In this document: piece after piece, positions 1 through 10,783 of the stretch | Layout of the letters: every line of letters starts with the position of its first letter | How positions within the stretch are numbered: position 1 is the stretch's first letter | Assembly (NCBI RefSeq): GCF_000338275.1 | Contig: NZ_ANMR01000004.1 | Location: 34,458-98,457 of the forward strand | Source: Staphylococcus xylosus NJ | GTDB lineage: Bacteria > Bacillota > Bacilli > Staphylococcales > Staphylococcaceae | Direction of reading: 5' to 3' | Length of the DNA stretch: 64,000 nt | The notes under the pieces: model-generated | Told to the model about the DNA's origin: nothing | Databases searched by the model: none | What the model saw: only the letters and a program-made list of their open reading frames with translations | Position numbers and translations under genes: made by a program

Positions 1-403
1 GTAAAATCATTTTGTTTTAATTGTTATAATGTTTTTTATTCCATAGTATTAAAAACCCCGCTTATATTACTAGCTTTAAATTTCCATTATAATCTAATTA
101 GATAGAATTAAAGATATAAAAATACTACTCAATTTTAAATATAAACTGATATTGAATGTAATGTCTGAAAATAAATTATGCTTAAAGATAATCTCATATT
201 ATTGTAAAAATGCAAAAAAAGTGGGACAGAAATCTAATTTATTTAGAAAGATTACGTCACCATACTTTTGGAAGAAATAAAAAAAGATTGACCAGGCCTG
301 AAGGTTGAGTAGAACCCTCACTATCTCAATATAATGATTAAGGCTGAGACAATTAAATTTGTCCCAGCCTTATATAGCAATGTTGCCTCAAACTTTGCAA
401 CTA
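1..403. other. Intergenic region downstream of the aroA-type gene
   Basis: No gene is visible in these 403 bases. Positions 216-375 resemble the short dispersed elements common between staphylococcal genes: a GTGGGACAGAAAT block near 220 and an inverted repeat at 340-372 (GGCTGAGACA pairing with TGTCCCAGCC). The hairpin lies just downstream of the minus-strand gene ending at 404 and may help end its transcript, although no long U-run follows it on that strand. Confidence 0.5.
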
Positions 404-1495
404 TTATTTAAGTTTTTTACTGTTGTACATATCTGCAAGTGGTTTAATTTCATTGTAGAATTTATCAAATTCATTGAAGTCCATTTGTTGTCCACTATCA
501 CTTAATGCAACAGATGGATCAGGATGTACTTCAGCCATAATGCCGTCAGCGCCAACTGCTAAGCCAGCTTTTGCTGTTGGAATCATGATATCTTTACGTC
601 CAGTACTGTGCGTAACATCAACCATTACTGGTAAGTGTGTACCTTGTTTTAAGATTGGTACAGCAGAAATATCTAAAGTATTTCTTGTTGCTTTTTCATA
701 TGTGCGGATGCCTCGTTCACATAAGATAATATTTTCATTACCTTGTGAAGCGATATATTCAGCTGCATATATAAATTCTTCAATTGTAGCTGATAAGCCA
801 CGTTTTAATAATATAGGTTTGTTTGAACGACCTGCTTCTTTAAGCAATTCAAAGTTTTGCATGTTACGTGCACCAATTTGGAATACATCTAAGTATTCAT
901 CAGCTACTTCAAAGTCTGCTGGGTTAACTATTTCACTTACGACATTTAAGCCGTATTTATCTTTAGTATTTTTAAGTATTTTTAGACCTTCAACACCTAA
1001 TCCTTGGAAATCATATGGAGATGTACGCGGTTTAAATGCCCCACCTCTAATGAATTTTTCTCCTCTAGCTTGTAAATTAGCTGCAACGGCATCAACTTGC
1101 TCTTGAGATTCTACTGAACATGGTCCAAATACAAATGATTTGTTGCCATCTCCAATAATACCTCCATTATCAAATTGAACAATAGTATCTTCTGGTTTTA
1201 ATTTTCTAGATACATATAAGTGTTTTTCATTTTCAGATTTTTGCAAATCAGTAGAGGCTTTAAAAATTTCTTTAAATAATTGTTTGATTACATTGTCATT
1301 AAATGGTCCTTCGTTCTTATCTAATAATTGATTAATCATTTCTTTTTCACGTTGAGGATCATATACAAGTGTGCCCTGTTTACGTTTTTCCTCGCCTATT
1401 TTTTGTGCTATTTTACCTCTTTTAGATAATAGCCCTAAAATCTCTTCATTAATCTCAACTATCTCATCTCTGTATTCTTTTAATTTGTCTGTCAT
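404..1495 (-). CDS. aroA: Bifunctional chorismate mutase / DAHP synthase
   Basis: This enzyme condenses phosphoenolpyruvate with erythrose 4-phosphate to DAHP, the first step of aromatic amino acid biosynthesis, and carries a chorismate mutase domain. Residues 1 to about 85 form the helical AroQ-type mutase domain. Residues about 100-360 are the DAHP synthase barrel, with GPCSVES at 124-130. At 363 residues it has the usual length of the fused Bacillus/Staphylococcus enzyme. The start is ATG behind AGAGGTGA. Family knowledge suggests the mutase domain gives feedback control by chorismate or prephenate. It is transcribed alone, with about 420 bases upstream before the next gene's end. Confidence 0.95.
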   Translation of the reverse strand: MTDKLKEYRDEIVEINEEILGLLSKRGKIAQKIGEEKRKQGTLVYDPQREKEMINQLLDKNEGPFNDNVIKQLFKEIFKASTDLQKSENEKHLYVSRKLKPEDTIVQFDNGGIIGDGNKSFVFGPCSVESQEQVDAVAANLQARGEKFIRGGAFKPRTSPYDFQGLGVEGLKILKNTKDKYGLNVVSEIVNPADFEVADEYLDVFQIGARNMQNFELLKEAGRSNKPILLKRGLSATIEEFIYAAEYIASQGNENIILCERGIRTYEKATRNTLDISAVPILKQGTHLPVMVDVTHSTGRKDIMIPTAKAGLAVGADGIMAEVHPDPSVALSDSGQQMDFNEFDKFYNEIKPLADMYNSKKLK

Positions 1496-1915
1496 TTTTA
1501 TTCACCTCTATGAAAAATTTAAAAAGCGATATTTTATTCTGCTTTAAAGCGATAAAATATATGTTAAACGTTATTCTAACAATAACTACTTAGAAGTTCA
1601 AGTAGCGATTGAAAAAAATCACTTTAAAAGTGAATAACATTAATGATAACTGAATTTTCAGTCAATATCTAGACCTTTTTTACACTATTATATGTTTTTC
1701 AATATTTCTTCATAATAGCAATTTAAATAATCTATGTATAAAATTTAACATACCACAAGAAATTAAAAGCGAAAAGCAAGCATGTTAAGAAATGAATTTA
1801 TGAATATATCAATTACAAAGAATTAATTGATTAATAATCTAATCGTTGCTTCAAATAACGTAAACAAAAAGAATCCAAAACAATTATTATGTCTTGGATC
1901 CTTTTATTGATTAAA
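1496..1915. other. Intergenic region upstream of aroA
   Basis: About 420 AT-rich bases. The right end, 1868-1908, holds a hairpin (GGATCCAA pairing with TTGGATTC on the minus strand, then TTTTT) that fits a terminator for the minus-strand gene ending at 1916. The rest presumably carries the aroA-type promoter. I see no riboswitch, T-box or other gene. Confidence 0.45.
1868..1908 (-). terminator. Probable terminator of the repeat-rich protein gene
   Basis: On the minus strand GGATCCAA and TTGGATTC form a stem around an AT-rich loop, followed by a T-run, eight bases beyond the stop of the gene at 1916-3313. Confidence 0.55.
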
Positions 1916-3313
1916 TTAATCATTGAATGTTCTTTTATCAATTTTACTTTCAGCTTTTTCTGTCTTATTCACTTGTGGTCTGTTTTTAGTATACGTTTTT
2001 TTAGTTGATTTACTTTTAGTTGGTTTTGTCTTTTTTTCACTATTCTGTGCTTCATCATGGTTAAGAATACCATCATTTGATTTAGTAGATGAATTATTAG
2101 TATTTTGCTTTGCACTACTTTGTCCAACTGATTGTTCGCTTAAATTTCTTGTAGCATTTTCATGAACAATAATACCATCTTTAAATGTTACAGTCTTATG
2201 TGTTTGTTTAACACGTTGTTCAGCTGCTGTTGGCTTTGAAATTTCTGTTGTTGTTGCTTTTTTATTACTTTTGTCTGCACTATTATCAACTTTATCAGTT
2301 GATTCTACTGCATTTCCAACATTTGGAGTAATTAAAGTTGGCACAGAATGATGTTTAGCTTGCTTTGGCGACTCTGGAACTAGTAAATTAGCAGTATTCT
2401 CCGCAATGCTTTGATTATTATTAATTGCTTTTTGTTTGTTATTAGCTGCTAATGCTAAGCCTGATGCAGTAACTGTACCAGTAATCGCTGCTGTAGACTT
2501 ACCTCCATCATGAGAAGATGATTCGTTAGTAGTTTCTTGCGTTACTAATTTTGGTGCGGCTTTATCTGATTGTTTTGTTTTATTATCTTCATTAGTCAGT
2601 TTCGAAGTGTTTTCTGAAACCTCTGAATCATTATTTATTGCTTCTTTTTTATTTTGTGCTGCGCTTGCTAAACCACCTGCAGCAATAGCACCTCCTGCAG
2701 TTGCTGCCGCTGTTTTACCATTGACGCCTTCATTTTGAGCTGAATCATCTGTAGAGTTTGTTTTAATGTCTGAATTATCCGATGTTTCTTCTTTTATAGC
2801 GTCTTGTTGAGCATTGATTTCATCTTCAGTTGGTTTAGCATCTGGATCAATGTGTTCAGTAGATAAATTATTGGATGCTACATCATCATTATTATTTCCA
2901 TTTTTTGCTTCTTGTTGCTCTTGTGCCTCAGGTGACATATTAGCTAAGTCATTATCAGATGCTTCTTTTTGAATGGCAACTTTTTGGGCTGCTAATTCTT
3001 CATCTGTCACTTCAGTGTGATTTTTTTGAGATTCTGTAATAGTTGATTTCAACCCTGCTAATTTATTTTCAGCATCTTGTTGTTCTTGTTCACTTTGTGC
3101 AACAATATTCGATTTAAATTGTTCTTTATTATCCGGAACATTTTTATTAGAAGATCTAGATTTACTAATGGAAACTAAACCTAAAGCTGAACCAATCACA
3201 GCGCCTACGATAAATCCATACACAAATTCATTTCTGGCACCTTTTGTAAAATATTCTGGTACTTGATAACTTTCTAAGTTTCTTTCATAATTATCTCGAT
3301 TATAGTATTTCAT
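1916..3313 (-). CDS. Membrane-anchored, repeat-rich hypothetical protein
   Basis: I do not recognise a named function. The 465-residue product has one hydrophobic segment at about residues 30-48 (YtxH-like: GFIVGAVIGSALGL). A long polar tail rich in Asn, Ser, Lys, Thr and Glu follows. The tail has internal duplications: a Gly/Ala-rich hydrophobic block near 198-222 recurs near 272-296, each followed by a KEAINN- or KQKAINN-type polar block, and an AQQDAIKEETSDN-like unit occurs near 105-120 and 168-181. These look like duplicated modules. The gene follows the DUF948 gene on the same strand by 80 bases. The start is ATG behind GGGGG. The likely topology is a short N-terminus, one membrane span and a long disordered domain; which side the tail lies on is unknown. 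Confidence 0.75.
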   Translation of the reverse strand: MKYYNRDNYERNLESYQVPEYFTKGARNEFVYGFIVGAVIGSALGLVSISKSRSSNKNVPDNKEQFKSNIVAQSEQEQQDAENKLAGLKSTITESQKNHTEVTDEELAAQKVAIQKEASDNDLANMSPEAQEQQEAKNGNNNDDVASNNLSTEHIDPDAKPTEDEINAQQDAIKEETSDNSDIKTNSTDDSAQNEGVNGKTAAATAGGAIAAGGLASAAQNKKEAINNDSEVSENTSKLTNEDNKTKQSDKAAPKLVTQETTNESSSHDGGKSTAAITGTVTASGLALAANNKQKAINNNQSIAENTANLLVPESPKQAKHHSVPTLITPNVGNAVESTDKVDNSADKSNKKATTTEISKPTAAEQRVKQTHKTVTFKDGIIVHENATRNLSEQSVGQSSAKQNTNNSSTKSNDGILNHDEAQNSEKKTKPTKSKSTKKTYTKNRPQVNKTEKAESKIDKRTFND

Positions 3314-3331
3314 AATTGAATGCCCCCTATA

Positions 3332-3384
3332 ACAAATGCACTTAAATAAGTTTCAAACCTCATTTAAGTGCATTTGTTTTTTAA
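3332..3384 (+). terminator. Hairpin between the DUF948 gene and the repeat-rich gene
   Basis: AACAAATGCACTTAAA and its complement flank a short loop, with TTTTTT following on the plus strand. It lies between two minus-strand genes, so it may attenuate read-through or be a processing site rather than a classic terminator. Confidence 0.45.
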
Positions 3385-3393
3385 ATATATGAA

Positions 3394-3888
3394 TTATTTG
3401 TTATCTACACGTGTAGTATAGCTATGATTTGTATCGTTTGCTACACTGCTCGCTTTATAATTTGCACTATCTCTACGATTTCTTCTGTTTTGCCATTTAT
3501 CAGCAACTTCCATTGCTACATTTGACCATTGTACAACTTGAGAAATTTTGTCTTCATTTTGAGAAATATTGTGCGTAATTGAGTTTGTAACTCGATCAAC
3601 TGAACCATTTAAAGTTTGTACAGAATCACCGATACCTTTAACAGCATCAACTACTGAATTTAAACGATCAGATTTATCTTGAATATCTTCAGTTAAGCGA
3701 TTCGCTTTGTGAAGTAAATCTGTAGATTCACGTGTAATACCTTGAATTTGCCCTTCAACTCCATCAAGTGTTTTAGCAACGTGATCTAAATTCTTCTTAA
3801 CTGAAAGTAATACTACAACGATACCAATTACTAATATTAGAAATGCAATCGCCGCAATAATTCCAGCTATAGGTAAAATCCATTCCAT
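3394..3888 (-). CDS. DUF948-family membrane protein
   Basis: A 164-residue protein with an N-terminal membrane span (about residues 3-28, rich in Ile, Val and Leu). A long heptad-like helical stretch follows (about 30-120) containing GVEGQIQGITRESTDLLHKA, typical of DUF948 proteins next to murC in Bacillus and Staphylococcus. A polar tail ends the protein. The biochemical function is not established; the coiled coil suggests assembly or interaction near the membrane. SD TAGGAGG precedes the ATG. It lies 70 bases downstream of murC on the same strand. Confidence 0.85.
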   Translation of the reverse strand: MEWILPIAGIIAAIAFLILVIGIVVVLLSVKKNLDHVAKTLDGVEGQIQGITRESTDLLHKANRLTEDIQDKSDRLNSVVDAVKGIGDSVQTLNGSVDRVTNSITHNISQNEDKISQVVQWSNVAMEVADKWQNRRNRRDSANYKASSVANDTNHSYTTRVDNK

Positions 3889-3958
3889 TAAAAACGCCTC
3901 CTATTAATCATATGTTGTTATTTAATATAAATACCCCCATCATTTTAACATAAACATA

Positions 3959-5272
3959 TTAAAATGACGAAGTGGCACCAACTTTTTCCATATAAGCACG
4001 TTGAATTTTTTGTATATCGCCAGCACCCATAAATAGAATAACTGAGTTATTATATTGTTCTAATATGCTTACACTTTGCTCATCGATTAGTTTTGCGCCA
4101 TCGATTCTTTGAATCAAATCTTGAATTGTTAAATTACCAGTATTTTCTCTTATAGAACCAAAAATCTCACATAAGAATGTTGTATCAGCTAAACTTAAGC
4201 AATCTGCAAATTCATCTAAAAACGCTTGAGTTCTGCTAAACGTATGAGGTTGGAAAACTGCGATAACATCTTTATTAGGGTATTTCTTTCTCGCTGTTTC
4301 AATTGTAGCACTAATTTCTCTAGGGTGGTGCGCATAATCATCAACTAACACTTGATTTCCAATTTTTGTCTCGTTGAACCTTCTTTTCACGCCACCAAAC
4401 GTTTCTAACGCAGCTTTGATATTATCTACGTTTAGGCTCTCTAAATAGCTAATTGTAATTACAGCAAGACCATTTAGAATGTTATGATCGCCAAATTGTG
4501 GCGAAAGGAAGGTGTCATAGTATTCGTTTTTAATGTAAACATCAAATTGAGTACCTTTTTCACTAATTTTTAAGTTATCTGCATAAACATCGTCATCTTT
4601 AGAAAAACCATAATAGTAAACTGGTACGTCAGCTTCAATTTTTCGTAAATGCTCATCATCGCCCCATGCAATAATAGCCTTTTTCACGTTCTGCGCCATT
4701 TCTTGGAACGCGTTAAATACATCATCAACATCTTTAAAATAGTCCGGATGATCAAAATCTATATTTGTCATAATTGCATAATCTGGGTGATAACTTAAGA
4801 AATGTCTACGGTATTCACAAGCTTCGAATGCGAAATAATCACTTGCTGGTATACCTAAGCCAGTACCATCACCGATTAGGAATGATGTCTTTTTATCACC
4901 ATTCATAACGTGTGATAATAGACCTGTAGTAGATGTCTTACCATGTGCACCTGTAACTGCTACAGACGTATATTGATTGATGATATGACCTAAGAAGTCA
5001 TGATAGCGAATAACTTCAATTTTTAATTCATGTGCACGTACAATTTCCTCATGTGTGTCTGGAAAGGCATTACCTTGTACGATGACCATATCTTCTTTTA
5101 TATTATCTGCATTGAAAGGTAAAATTTTGATACCATTATTTTTTAATGCTACTTCTGTAAAAACATAGTTTTGAATATCTGAACCTTGAACTTCATTTCC
5201 AAGATCACGCATGATTTGTGCTAATGAACTCATACCGGCACCTTTTATGCCAACAAAATGATAATGTGTCAT
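3959..5272 (-). CDS. murC: UDP-N-acetylmuramate--L-alanine ligase
   Basis: MurC joins L-alanine to UDP-MurNAc with ATP in cytoplasmic peptidoglycan precursor synthesis. The 437-residue length is normal. The N-terminal nucleotide-binding fold begins [11 protein letters not shown]. The Mur-ligase P-loop TGAHGKTST is at 107-115, and the conserved [10 protein letters not shown] and DDYAHHP blocks are present. The start is ATG behind AAAGGAG. It follows the SftA-type translocase gene by 23 bases, so the two are probably co-transcribed. Confidence 0.98.
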   Translation of the reverse strand: MTHYHFVGIKGAGMSSLAQIMRDLGNEVQGSDIQNYVFTEVALKNNGIKILPFNADNIKEDMVIVQGNAFPDTHEEIVRAHELKIEVIRYHDFLGHIINQYTSVAVTGAHGKTSTTGLLSHVMNGDKKTSFLIGDGTGLGIPASDYFAFEACEYRRHFLSYHPDYAIMTNIDFDHPDYFKDVDDVFNAFQEMAQNVKKAIIAWGDDEHLRKIEADVPVYYYGFSKDDDVYADNLKISEKGTQFDVYIKNEYYDTFLSPQFGDHNILNGLAVITISYLESLNVDNIKAALETFGGVKRRFNETKIGNQVLVDDYAHHPREISATIETARKKYPNKDVIAVFQPHTFSRTQAFLDEFADCLSLADTTFLCEIFGSIRENTGNLTIQDLIQRIDGAKLIDEQSVSILEQYNNSVILFMGAGDIQKIQRAYMEKVGATSSF

Positions 5273-5295
5273 AAAAACACTCCTTTATCTCTATA

Positions 5296-8200
5296 TTAAT
5301 TCTCATTTAAATCTGATTCTGTAATGTATACATCTCTTGGTTTTGAACCATTAGCTCCCGAAACATAACCTAGTTGTTCTAATTGATCAACTATTCTGGC
5401 TGCACGATTGTAACCAATCTGGAAATGTCGTTGTATTAATGAAGTTGAAATATGTCCCTCATTCAACATAAATTGACACACATCATCGAATAAATCATCC
5501 TGCGGTTGACTTTCAGTTTTCTTTAATAATTCTTTTTCTTCAAACAAATACTCTGGTTCTCTTTGTTCTTTAATAAAATCAACTACATCATCAATTTCTT
5601 CATCAGATACAAAGGTTCCTTGAACTCGTATTGGTTTATTCATTCCACTTCCGAGATAAAGCATATCACCGTATCCAAGTAAGCGTTCTGCACCACCGCT
5701 ATCTAATATGGTACGGGAATCAACGCTTGACGATACCATAAATGCAACTCTTGTTGGAATATTTGCTTTGATTAAACCTGTTATTACATTGACAGATGGT
5801 CTTTGTGTTGCAACTAACATATGAATACCACATGCACGTGCTTTTTGTGCTATACGAGCAATCGATTGCTCTACTTCTTGTGGTGCCATCATCATTAAAT
5901 CTGCTAACTCATCTATAACTATAACAATTTTCGGCATTCTATCCTCATATGTTGCTTTCTTATTAAAAGCGGTTATATTTCTTACATGATATTTAGCAAA
6001 GACTTTGTAACGTCTTTCCATCTCTTCAACAGCCCATTTCAAACTTTGCGTAGCTGCTTTTACATCTGTAATAACTGGTGAAACTAAATGTGGTAAATCA
6101 TTATATGGAGCCAATTCAACCATTTTTGGATCGATTAAAAGTAATTTTAATTCTTCTGGATGATTTTTATATAATAAAGACATTAAGATACTATTTATAC
6201 ATACTGATTTACCAGAACCTGTAGCACCAGCTATTAAAGCGTGTGGTGTTTTAGAGATATCCATCAATAACGGTTCATTGTTAATTCTAAGACCCATGGC
6301 TACAGTTAACTTAGATTCTGAATTTTTAAACGCGGGCTCTTCAATAATTGAACGTAAATTTACTGTTGTTGAATTTTGGTTTGGTACTTCTATACCAACT
6401 AAACTTGTACCGGCTATTGGTGCTTCAATACGAATATCCTTAGCAGCTAACGCCATCTTAATATCATCTTGCAAAGCAGTGATTCTTGAAACTTTCACGC
6501 CTTTTTCAACAGATAATTCAAAACGTGTCACACTTGGTCCTTCTGTTACGTTCTGTACCTCCGCTGGTACATTAAAATAATAGAAAGCTTCATTTAACTC
6601 TTGTTTTTTATCCTCTATCCAAGACTCATCTACTTCATGTTGTTTAGGTGCTTCTAATAATTCTACACTCGGTAATTTAATATTTGGTCCTCGACGTATA
6701 GTTGTTTTATTTTCATTCTCATTTGATGTTTTTGAAGCACCTTGCTGTGAGGTGGATTCTGGTTTTAGTAATGGTTCTTGGACAGATTGTCCAGTGTCCT
6801 CATTTGGGTTAACTGACTGATGGTTGCTAATAACATTGCTATCTATAGACGCACCTGATTTATCAGATTGTTGGTTGTTACTTTTTGCTGTTTTAGCTTC
6901 AACATATTTATGTTCCGTTTCATTTATTGACGTTTCATCAGTTAATGTTGCATCTTCAGTATCTGACGTATTATTTAGCTCACTTTTTGCAGAGCTGTAT
7001 TGAACATTATCTGATTCATTTGTCACACCTTTGTTTTTATGTTCTGAAGAAACCGTATGCTCTGTATGTGTCTGTTGCTCTGTCGTCTTAAGTTCAGTAG
7101 TATTATCGTTTGTTGCACGTTCAGTTGTATGCTCTGTCGCATATTCTATATTTGAACTAGCTCGATTTTGATTCTGTGCTTTTCTTGTATCTAGCATACG
7201 TTTTTTATCTGAAGGTGTCATGACAACATTGAAAGGTTTACTACCTTTTTTATTAGCTGATTTGGCTTGAGTTGACTGGTCACGATATGTTGCTTTACCT
7301 GTATCAACTTTTGAATCTACTGTATTATTTGTTTCTTGTTCCTCTGAAACTTTATCTTGTGAAATATCTTTATCATCATGAACTACTTTTGAAAGACTAA
7401 CGTCTATATCATCTACTGCATTTTCTTCAGAATGAGATAGGTTTGAGTCTTCGCTATCACCTTCAGCTGATAAAGATGGATTAGCAGATTCAAGAGACCC
7501 GTTTACCATTTCTTCGGGTTCAGACTCTTGAGATGTTTCTACATTTTCATTTGTATCATCATCATTTGAATGTAAAGGCTCATTATTTGATGAAATTAAT
7601 TCACTCGTGCCATTATCTGCTAACTCTCTGTAATTTGCATCAGCTATGTCATTATCTACAGTTTCTGCGTTTTGACTTGCTTCTGTTTCTGATTGTATTT
7701 CTGTTGTATCTTTATTAAGACTTTCATTAGATTGTGAGTTGAATACCTCATCTGAAGACTTATTGTCATGCGTATTGGTTAAATCGTAAGATACATTTTC
7801 ATCCTTATCTTCTGACATATCATCATCGATTGCTTGAGGTTCTGTAATACTTTTGTCTGTCTGTATTTCAGTATCAATATTTACATATTCGTCATTGATC
7901 GTATGTATATCCCGAATATTATCTAAATTAATTTCTTCGTAATTATACGTTGAGTCAATTTCCTCTTCTTGCTGATTGTCAGATGTATTTTGCGTAACGT
8001 TAGGATTTGGAGCATCTTGAACTGATGCTTCCGAATCAATTTCAGTAGCATTTGTCGTTTGATCTTCAGCATCTAACGAGCTTTCACCTATGTAGTTTTG
8101 AGCTTGTTTTGCATACATTTCATCGATTGCTTTTTGTATACTATCTTCTTGGTTCTCTTGATATTCATGACGTTTTTGTTGTAATGCTTTTTTAAATTGT

Positions 8201-9159
8201 CGCTTTTGAAGCACTTTTCTTTCACGTTCACGGCGTATTTCTTCAACAATTTGTGAAGCATATATATTTTCAATTTTAATTGTATTATCAATTTTTGCAC
8301 GCTTAGCAAGAGGTTCTTGTTTAGCTATCTCTGTTGCATCAAACGAGTTATTTTGTATTTTCTCTTCTTCACTTTCACTATCTTCTGTTTGTTCAATAGT
8401 TGATGAAGATGCCACAGCATTATTATCTTTAGTAAGATCATCGACATATTGATCGTTATAATATGTCGTATCATCTGAACTCGAATTATGAGAATCGTGC
8501 TGATCCGTATTATCAAATTCCAAACTAACTTTATCATCATTTGAGTCAGCTTCAGACTGCTGATTCTGTTTTATAACGCCATTAACTAGTGGACTAGGTT
8601 TTTTTGTACCAAAAATCGCAGAAGGGACTTCACTCGCTTTAAAATCACTTTGATGGTAACTAGGTGTATTAGTTTTATGTTTTGAAGCCGCATTTGCGCG
8701 TAAAACATCCGTCTGAATTCTCATTCTTTTACCTTTGTGACTTCTCTGTTCACTTTTTGGTTCAGAAACTACTTCGTCACGTGTGTTATTTTGTTTTGTA
8801 CGTTGCGAATCCACATTGTTAGAAACATCATTTTCATACATATGTCTACGTCTTCTTTGTTTGTGATTAACACTTATATTATCGTCATTCTTGCGATAAG
8901 TATGGTTATCATTAACTTCAGTATTCGAGTTATCTACATTTGCATCGTTATTTACGTTATTTGTTTCATTTGCTTCTTCCAAAATACGCATTGGAAATCT
9001 AAACTTTCCTTTAGGCCTTTCATAAACATCATTGTTCTGAGGAAGTAATGAATCTTGGTCTTCTTGTTGTGTAGCTTTTTGACGTCGTTGGCTTCTTTTA
9101 TTAAGATAATCTTCACTTGAGTCATTATCTTCTCCAAATAACTTGTCGAACCAGCTCAT
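5296..9159 (-). CDS. sftA: SftA-type (soluble) FtsK/SpoIIIE DNA translocase
   Basis: A DNA-pumping ATPase that clears chromosomal DNA from the closing septum. The C-terminal third is a complete FtsK motor, with Walker A GATGSGKS near residue 975, a Walker B VIVIDELADLMM block, and a C-terminal winged-helix gamma domain (GHISTSLIQRHFQIGYNRAARI) that in this family reads polar DNA sequences. The first ~800 residues are low-complexity and very acidic/Asn/Ser/Thr-rich, with no membrane spans. That matches Bacillus SftA (YtpS) rather than membrane-bound SpoIIIE, as does the neighbour ytpR. An in-frame GTG lies two codons upstream; I chose the ATG (MSWFDKLFGED) 10 bases behind GGAGG. Staphylococcal databases often call this gene simply ftsK. 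Confidence 0.93.
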   Translation of the reverse strand: MSWFDKLFGEDNDSSEDYLNKRSQRRQKATQQEDQDSLLPQNNDVYERPKGKFRFPMRILEEANETNNVNNDANVDNSNTEVNDNHTYRKNDDNISVNHKQRRRRHMYENDVSNNVDSQRTKQNNTRDEVVSEPKSEQRSHKGKRMRIQTDVLRANAASKHKTNTPSYHQSDFKASEVPSAIFGTKKPSPLVNGVIKQNQQSEADSNDDKVSLEFDNTDQHDSHNSSSDDTTYYNDQYVDDLTKDNNAVASSSTIEQTEDSESEEEKIQNNSFDATEIAKQEPLAKRAKIDNTIKIENIYASQIVEEIRRERERKVLQKRQFKKALQQKRHEYQENQEDSIQKAIDEMYAKQAQNYIGESSLDAEDQTTNATEIDSEASVQDAPNPNVTQNTSDNQQEEEIDSTYNYEEINLDNIRDIHTINDEYVNIDTEIQTDKSITEPQAIDDDMSEDKDENVSYDLTNTHDNKSSDEVFNSQSNESLNKDTTEIQSETEASQNAETVDNDIADANYRELADNGTSELISSNNEPLHSNDDDTNENVETSQESEPEEMVNGSLESANPSLSAEGDSEDSNLSHSEENAVDDIDVSLSKVVHDDKDISQDKVSEEQETNNTVDSKVDTGKATYRDQSTQAKSANKKGSKPFNVVMTPSDKKRMLDTRKAQNQNRASSNIEYATEHTTERATNDNTTELKTTEQQTHTEHTVSSEHKNKGVTNESDNVQYSSAKSELNNTSDTEDATLTDETSINETEHKYVEAKTAKSNNQQSDKSGASIDSNVISNHQSVNPNEDTGQSVQEPLLKPESTSQQGASKTSNENENKTTIRRGPNIKLPSVELLEAPKQHEVDESWIEDKKQELNEAFYYFNVPAEVQNVTEGPSVTRFELSVEKGVKVSRITALQDDIKMALAAKDIRIEAPIAGTSLVGIEVPNQNSTTVNLRSIIEEPAFKNSESKLTVAMGLRINNEPLLMDISKTPHALIAGATGSGKSVCINSILMSLLYKNHPEELKLLLIDPKMVELAPYNDLPHLVSPVITDVKAATQSLKWAVEEMERRYKVFAKYHVRNITAFNKKATYEDRMPKIVIVIDELADLMMMAPQEVEQSIARIAQKARACGIHMLVATQRPSVNVITGLIKANIPTRVAFMVSSSVDSRTILDSGGAERLLGYGDMLYLGSGMNKPIRVQGTFVSDEEIDDVVDFIKEQREPEYLFEEKELLKKTESQPQDDLFDDVCQFMLNEGHISTSLIQRHFQIGYNRAARIVDQLEQLGYVSGANGSKPRDVYITESDLNEN

Positions 9160-9176
9160 ACGCACATTACCTCCTT

Positions 9177-9776
9177 TTATTCTTCAAAAAATGCTTGACC
9201 TACTGTGTAATCATCAGATAAGACCATAATACCTTTTTCTTGTGGTGCGTTTGGTAAGCCTAACTCTTTCATTGAACATATCATGCCACTTGATGCAACT
9301 CCTCTTAGTTCAGCATCTTTAATTACCATACCGCTAGGCATAACAGCTCCAACTTTCGCTACAACAACCTTTTGTCCTGCTTCAATATTAGCTGCACCGC
9401 AAACAATTTGTAATTTTTCAGTGGAAACATCAACACTCAATACACTTAATTTATCAGCATCTGGATGTTTTTCTTTTGTCTCAACATAACCTACTACAAA
9501 TTTAGGTGAAAAATCTGTATCTAACTTATAAGTGAATCCAGCTTCTTCAATAGCAGTTTGTAATTCATTAACTAATGTTTCATTTAATTTAACGTGGCCG
9601 TTACCATCTATAGATGATTTTTGTGAGGCATTAAATATATTAAATCCTACAACTTTATTTTCGTGTTGTATTTCAACGACATCACCTTTAAATTCATAGT
9701 TAAATTCACCGTTAGCGGGCTCTATTTGTAAAAATGCTACATCTCCTACTGCTTGTTTATTATAAAAAAGATTCAT
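9177..9776 (-). CDS. ytpR: YtpR family tRNA-binding domain protein
   Basis: A 199-residue protein whose C-terminal half (about residues 90-199) is an EMAP/Arc1p-like tRNA-binding OB fold, with [18 protein letters not shown] and [16 protein letters not shown], as in the beta subunit of phenylalanyl-tRNA synthetase and YtpR of Bacillus. The N-terminal part is the YtpR-specific DUF4479-like region. The family role is not firmly known. SD AAGGAG precedes the ATG. It lies between ytpQ (13 bases) and the translocase gene (17 bases), in one tight operon. Confidence 0.92.
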   Translation of the reverse strand: MNLFYNKQAVGDVAFLQIEPANGEFNYEFKGDVVEIQHENKVVGFNIFNASQKSSIDGNGHVKLNETLVNELQTAIEEAGFTYKLDTDFSPKFVVGYVETKEKHPDADKLSVLSVDVSTEKLQIVCGAANIEAGQKVVVAKVGAVMPSGMVIKDAELRGVASSGMICSMKELGLPNAPQEKGIMVLSDDYTVGQAFFEE

Positions 9777-9789
9777 TAAAATTTACTCC

Positions 9790-10653
9790 TTACTTCTTAT
9801 CTTTATTTTCATATTGTTTTCTTGTAGCTTCTAATCTTTGTATTACATTTGGATCTCTTTTTTGTTTATTATTTTTACCTAAAATGAAAATAGGTTCAAA
9901 ATGTCCTTTATCATATCCTAAGGATAGTGAAGTAATTGGCACTAAACCATTTGTGAAAAACTCCATAGTTAAATGTGCCATCACATCATAACCTGTTTTA
10001 TTTCTTATATCAGCTATGATTAATACATCCTGATGTGGCACCGCTACTAACATTTCGCCTTCGCATTGTTCTTGTATGTTATTTAAAAATGAAGTGTTTA
10101 ATACTCTACTAGCATCATAACCGTCATTGGTATTAACAAAATAGAATATATTACCCTTTACTTCATCAGTCGTATATTTATTTTCTAATTTTCTTACGTT
10201 AAATAACGCCATCTCTTTTAATTGTTGTTTAGTGAGATTCATTTGTTCTAGTGTTGTTTCATCAATTAGACGATAAGACTTACCTAAATCCATCGCATAG
10301 TATATATTAGTTTCTGCAGTATGTTCATCTATAACAAATGCATTTCCGCTTTTGTCCTTCTTATCAAAGCTTGGCGATCTTAATACTGGCATTACTTTAA
10401 TGTCATCAGTATTAGATAATGTCGCATCATTCATTTGTGCTACAGCTTCCTCCACATAATAGACAATCTCATCAACTATTTTTTCTTTTTGAGATTTATA
10501 TTTAGCTACAATCTGAGAGAGTTTAACAGTAACACCTTTATCATTATCTAATCTAGATATACGTAATGTTTCTTCGTCACGATTAAAACTAAATTTAACG
10601 TCTAGATGGTTCAATCGATCTTTTAATTTATCTCTCATTTGAAAGACATTCAT
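9790..10653 (-). CDS. ytpQ: DUF1444 family protein YtpQ
   Basis: A cytoplasmic 287-residue protein of the DUF1444 (UPF0354) family, recognised by its position and by blocks such as [10 protein letters not shown] and [12 protein letters not shown]. The function is unknown. The ATG (MNVFQMRDK) is chosen because AGGAGTG sits six bases upstream; an in-frame GTG three codons earlier overlaps the SD. It starts the ytpQ-ytpR-sftA-murC run, which is separated from the thioredoxin gene by a terminator. Confidence 0.88.
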   Translation of the reverse strand: MNVFQMRDKLKDRLNHLDVKFSFNRDEETLRISRLDNDKGVTVKLSQIVAKYKSQKEKIVDEIVYYVEEAVAQMNDATLSNTDDIKVMPVLRSPSFDKKDKSGNAFVIDEHTAETNIYYAMDLGKSYRLIDETTLEQMNLTKQQLKEMALFNVRKLENKYTTDEVKGNIFYFVNTNDGYDASRVLNTSFLNNIQEQCEGEMLVAVPHQDVLIIADIRNKTGYDVMAHLTMEFFTNGLVPITSLSLGYDKGHFEPIFILGKNNKQKRDPNVIQRLEATRKQYENKDKK

Positions 10654-10699
10654 GTTTAACACTCCTATTAACGTGCCTTGTTCTAGTTTACAATAAAAG

Positions 10700-10737
10700 T
10701 ACCCTTAGGAACAGAAAAAATGTAAGTTCTAAGGGTA
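10700..10737 (-). terminator. Terminator after the thioredoxin-like gene
   Basis: A 12-13 bp stem (TACCCTTAGAAC pairing with GTTCCTAAGGGTA on the minus strand) is followed by CTTTTATT. It separates the ytpP/ytoP pair from ytpQ. Confidence 0.8.
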
Positions 10738-10783
10738 TATATTTTTATAAATTGATCTTGGTTTCTCCACAAAATGACTCGAC

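Noticed and set aside
474..1106. 210-codon plus-strand frame opposite the DAHP synthase gene
   Set aside because: It mirrors a conserved gene, has no SD and shows no protein family features.
8952..9137. Alternate-frame peptides inside the SftA-type gene
   Set aside because: The repetitive AT-rich coding sequence opens several frames on both strands by chance; only the main frame has an SD and domains.
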